Under the pieces are notes generated by a model. That model had not been told where the DNA came from and made no database searches. It saw only the letters and a program-made list of their open reading frames with translations. A DNA stretch of 64,000 nt, taken from UBA2377 sp964525935 (GTDB taxonomy: Bacteria > Verrucomicrobiota > Verrucomicrobiia > Opitutales > Opitutaceae). This document shows positions 61,497-64,000 of this stretch, piece after piece. The stretch spans positions 186,001 to 250,000 of the forward strand of contig CAZGJZ010000008.1 of assembly GCA_964525935.1 (NCBI GenBank). Reading direction: 5' to 3'. The first letter of the stretch is position 1. Every line of letters begins with the position of its first letter. The position numbers were made by a program, and so were the translations under genes.

Positions 61497-62534
61497 TTAA
61501 TAGGGCATTGGCAAGGAAATCAATTTTTCGGTCGCAATCGAAGTCGAACCAAGACGTCGAATCATAATTGGTCGGCCAGCGGCAATCGTATAAACATCGC
61601 GACTGGGCGAACTCGCCGTATCCGTGTTCAATTCCCAACGATTTCGAATCGAATTGTAGTAAAACACCAACCAATCCGCACCACTCCAAACTTGGATTAG
61701 ATCCGCGTTGTTGCGTGCACTCGCTCCAGAGCTTCCGGCAATCCATCCAGAAGCGCGCGTTTGCATTGCTAAGGCGCCGAGCGTAATTCCCACAGGTAGA
61801 CTATTGCTGAGAAATGTCACTCCTGAGTAAGTATGGAAATATTTGGCCGGTTGTGTGGGCACTCGCCCGCTGATGAACATCTTAAGTTCCGCACCGCCAC
61901 GCCTACTAATCATTACGCCCCTATCAGGGCGTAGAGCATAATTACTACGGGTGGGCGACGTTGCAGTATCCGTCCTCAATTCCCAGCGACTGCGTGGCGT
62001 GTTGTAATAAAATACCAGCCAATCGGCGCCACTCCAGACCTGGACATTATCAGCAGAAAGATAGTCACTGCCTCCTTGGACGCTTCCGCCAAATATTGAA
62101 CTCAGTGTATCAGCTAAAACTAGCTCGTAAGCATCATTTACGGCCACACCAGATGCGACAAGATCAACTCCATCGGTAACTACGTAAATACGTGAAGCCG
62201 TATTCGCTGTTGTGCCCAACATGAAAACGCGTCCAGAAGCCACACCAGAATTAATTCGCAAATAATAGGGATTACTAGCGTTGCTATATGATGCAGCGGG
62301 CCAATTAGCACCGGCCACTTCTATGTAATTCACGCCTACTCCGCTTAATTTTCCGATTACAGCTCCACCACCAGCTGGATAATGCTGCAACGGCAAAGCA
62401 ATCGAGCGCGTCTGGTTAACCGGCACTGAGATCGTCATCCCTCCCACCGGCGGCGAATACGCAGTCACCGCAGCGGAACAGACGAGAGGGGCAAAAACAA
62501 ATCCGGCGACCAAGAGCGAGAAAAGCTTTTTCAT
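61497..62534 (-). CDS. TIGR02597-like exported protein with an internal repeat
   Basis: A 345-residue exported protein with signal peptide MKKLFSLLVAGFVFAPLVCS. The body matches my memory of the TIGR02597 group of Verrucomicrobia (SIALPLQHYPAGGGAVIGKL; MLGTTANTASRIYVVTDGVD). Two internal segments repeat: VQVWSGADWLVFYYN with WELRTDTATSPTRS, and IQVWSGADWLVFYYN with WELNTDTASSPSRD, about 115 residues apart. No anchor or PEP-CTERM tail is present. It is 32 bases upstream of the PEP-CTERM gene on the same strand, so they may share a transcript; both are AT-richer than their surroundings. Confidence 0.75.
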   Translation of the reverse strand: MKKLFSLLVAGFVFAPLVCSAAVTAYSPPVGGMTISVPVNQTRSIALPLQHYPAGGGAVIGKLSGVGVNYIEVAGANWPAASYSNASNPYYLRINSGVASGRVFMLGTTANTASRIYVVTDGVDLVASGVAVNDAYELVLADTLSSIFGGSVQGGSDYLSADNVQVWSGADWLVFYYNTPRSRWELRTDTATSPTRSNYALRPDRGVMISRRGGAELKMFISGRVPTQPAKYFHTYSGVTFLSNSLPVGITLGALAMQTRASGWIAGSSGASARNNADLIQVWSGADWLVFYYNSIRNRWELNTDTASSPSRDVYTIAAGRPIMIRRLGSTSIATEKLISLPMPY

Positions 62535-62712
62535 AGGACGGGGTATCAGCGGTTTACTAGACTAGTAGATCAAAATTATCCGCCGTGTGGCAAGGCAATT
62601 GCATGCGGAAATATTCGTAAATATGCGTAGACACCTCCCTTAGCAGGATTATTGCCAACGAAGGGATGGAGTCGGTCCAGAGTCTGGAATTCAGCTTTTC
62701 TGGCGGCTTTGC

Positions 62713-64000
62713 TCATTGCGTAACTTGCAGGCGGAAGAAGGCGTTGGGTGCACTTGAGAGCAGCAGCTTGGCTTCCCACGTTTCCACCCCGCTCGCGGTC
62801 GAGACTAGCGTAAGGGTCACGCCGGAGGTTGTCCATGAGGTTAGGTTCGTCGACGTTTCCACGGAACAAGTAACATCCGTCACACTCGCCAGCTTCTTAA
62901 ACGTGTAAACCCAGTGCGTCGCTGTCGTTGTCACTTCAGGCAGACCGCTTGTAACATTCTGCTTCGGGTTCAGGCCGAGAACGTATTTCACGAGATTCGG
63001 CAACCCGTCCTGGCCGAACACCGCGGTCGGCCCACTGATGGTCGCGTCAGCCAACTCGCCTGAAGTAAAGTTGCTCGATTGCCACGACGCAAAGCCTGCC
63101 GCCGTCACAGTGAAGCTGCGGTCCACCGGCGTCGCCGCCAGATAGTTACCATTGCCCGTCTGGCTGGCACGCACCGTCACCATTCCAGGACCAGTTGGTG
63201 TCAGCGTGACACCAGACAGCGCGGCCGAGCCGGATTGCACTGAGAAAACCACGGTCAAACCCGACGAAGCCGTGGCCGACAGGTTGAACGCACCGGCCGA
63301 CAAAGCCCGATCGGATAATGCGGCAAACGTGATGCTCTGCGCCGCTGGGTTCACCACGAGACTGCGCGTCACGGTGACGGCTGCGTAACTGAGTAGGTCA
63401 GCCGGCGTAAACGTAGCCGAGAGCTCATGCGTGCCGCCCTCGAGCACCGCGCCAATCGCCGGCGAGTAGACAAAGGTGCCAGACACGGTCGTCGTGGCAT
63501 TGAGCTGGGTCTCGCTCAACGCAGTGCTGTAAGTGATGGCGCTCGGAGTCGGCCACGTGATCGCTGGCACAGGCAGCACCGTGATTGATTGGAAAAGCGT
63601 CATCGAGCCGTAAGCCGCACTATCCGTCGGCGTAAAGATCGCGGTAACCGAAACGACGCCGACCCCAAAGACCGCGCCCGCTGGATGACTGTAGGTGAAC
63701 GCGCCCGGGACATTCGCCGTGGCGTTGAGCTGGGCTGCTCCCAGCGGGAAACCCGCAGCGAGCGTGGCCGGCGTCCACGTGACGACCGGATTGATCCTGG
63801 CTGGCGCAAACGCGGTCGAGGCGTCCACCAGAAACAAACTATGAGAGCCACCGCTTGCGACCATCGTCACGATTCCCGTCGCGGTTTGCAGCGGCACTGG
63901 CCGGGCCGTCGAAGTCGCGCCATCACCCAGTTGACCGGAAGTGTTGACGCCCACCGCCCAATGCGAGCCATCAGACTTAATAAAAAAGGTATGGCCATTA
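62713..64000 (-). CDS. RCC1/Ig-repeat surface protein, N-terminal part outside the window
   Basis: The reading frame is open through the right edge: the bases 63955-64000 continue as an RCC1-type repeat (FFIKSDGSHWAVGVNTSGQ). About 429 residues are visible: the end of an RCC1-like propeller, three MBG/Ig-like repeats (PVVTWTPATLAAGFPLGAAQ; PAITWPTPSAITYSTALSET; AQSITFAALSDRALSAGAF), then a ~125-residue C-terminal module (FASWQSSNFTSGELADATIS to FFRLQVTQ) shared with the metalloprotease at 44 kb. It is likely a large secreted or surface protein. A 178-base gap without a gene separates it from the TIGR02597-like gene. Confidence 0.85.
   Translation of the reverse strand, partial: NGHTFFIKSDGSHWAVGVNTSGQLGDGATSTARPVPLQTATGIVTMVASGGSHSLFLVDASTAFAPARINPVVTWTPATLAAGFPLGAAQLNATANVPGAFTYSHPAGAVFGVGVVSVTAIFTPTDSAAYGSMTLFQSITVLPVPAITWPTPSAITYSTALSETQLNATTTVSGTFVYSPAIGAVLEGGTHELSATFTPADLLSYAAVTVTRSLVVNPAAQSITFAALSDRALSAGAFNLSATASSGLTVVFSVQSGSAALSGVTLTPTGPGMVTVRASQTGNGNYLAATPVDRSFTVTAAGFASWQSSNFTSGELADATISGPTAVFGQDGLPNLVKYVLGLNPKQNVTSGLPEVTTTATHWVYTFKKLASVTDVTCSVETSTNLTSWTTSGVTLTLVSTASGVETWEAKLLLSSAPNAFFRLQVTQ

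Noticed and set aside
60996..62534. Exosortase gene expected with a PEP-CTERM protein
   Set aside because: No multi-pass membrane protein with exosortase Cys/Arg/His motifs is encoded near here.

Overview
The window looks like chromosomal DNA of a GC-rich, Gram-negative member of the Verrucomicrobiota, most likely an Opitutaceae-type bacterium. The grounds are: a PilMNOPQ-like gene cluster resembling the Akkermansia muciniphila Amuc_1098-1101 region, PEP-CTERM and TIGR02597-like surface proteins, a large Verrucomicrobia-style secreted protein with RCC1/Ig modules, generally weak Shine-Dalgarno sequences, and ordinary core bacterial genes. I see no rRNA, tRNA, CRISPR array, transposase or phage gene.

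Layout. 0-4.5 kb: two tandem paralogous Sel1-repeat proteins (the first cut by the window edge). 4.5-5.5 kb: about 1 kb without a gene, full of perfect hairpins and closed by a strong intrinsic terminator, interpreted as a large structured non-coding RNA of a family I do not recognise. 5.5-22.7 kb: esterase-like hydrolase, RDD membrane protein, typA/bipA, an RND efflux pump with its adaptor, gcvT-gcvH, lgt, glgC, glmS-trpE, a GNAT acetyltransferase and a primary-type sigma factor. 22.7-33.1 kb: a two-domain glycosidase-like protein, rpsA, a hisG-aguB-aguA-lipoprotein operon, an OmpR-type response regulator, a small unknown protein and a 5'-3' exonuclease. 33.1-39.1 kb: four overlapping or closely packed genes that read as PilM-PilN fusion, PilO-like, PilP-like and PilQ secretin, without any pilin or motor gene beside them. 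39.3-44.0 kb: Nudix hydrolase, lone receiver-domain protein and the pyruvate dehydrogenase operon pdhA-pdhB-pdhC (no E3). 44.1-47.7 kb: a large secreted metalloprotease with RCC1-like repeats. 48-58.5 kb: a type II secretion system in two converging halves, gspDEF on the plus strand and gspC-like/G/H/I/J/K/L/M on the minus strand. 58.7-64 kb: a TPR membrane protein, a PEP-CTERM protein, a TIGR02597-like protein, and the end of another RCC1/Ig surface protein running off the right edge.

How it fits together. The right third is devoted to the envelope: two separate secretin-based trans-envelope machines, and two large extracellular proteins that share an almost superimposable C-terminal module of about 125 residues, a candidate sorting or secretion signal. 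The left two thirds are mostly housekeeping. The best candidates for something undescribed are the 4.7-5.5 kb structured RNA, the stand-alone PilMNOPQ-like complex, and the shared C-terminal module next to the type II system.
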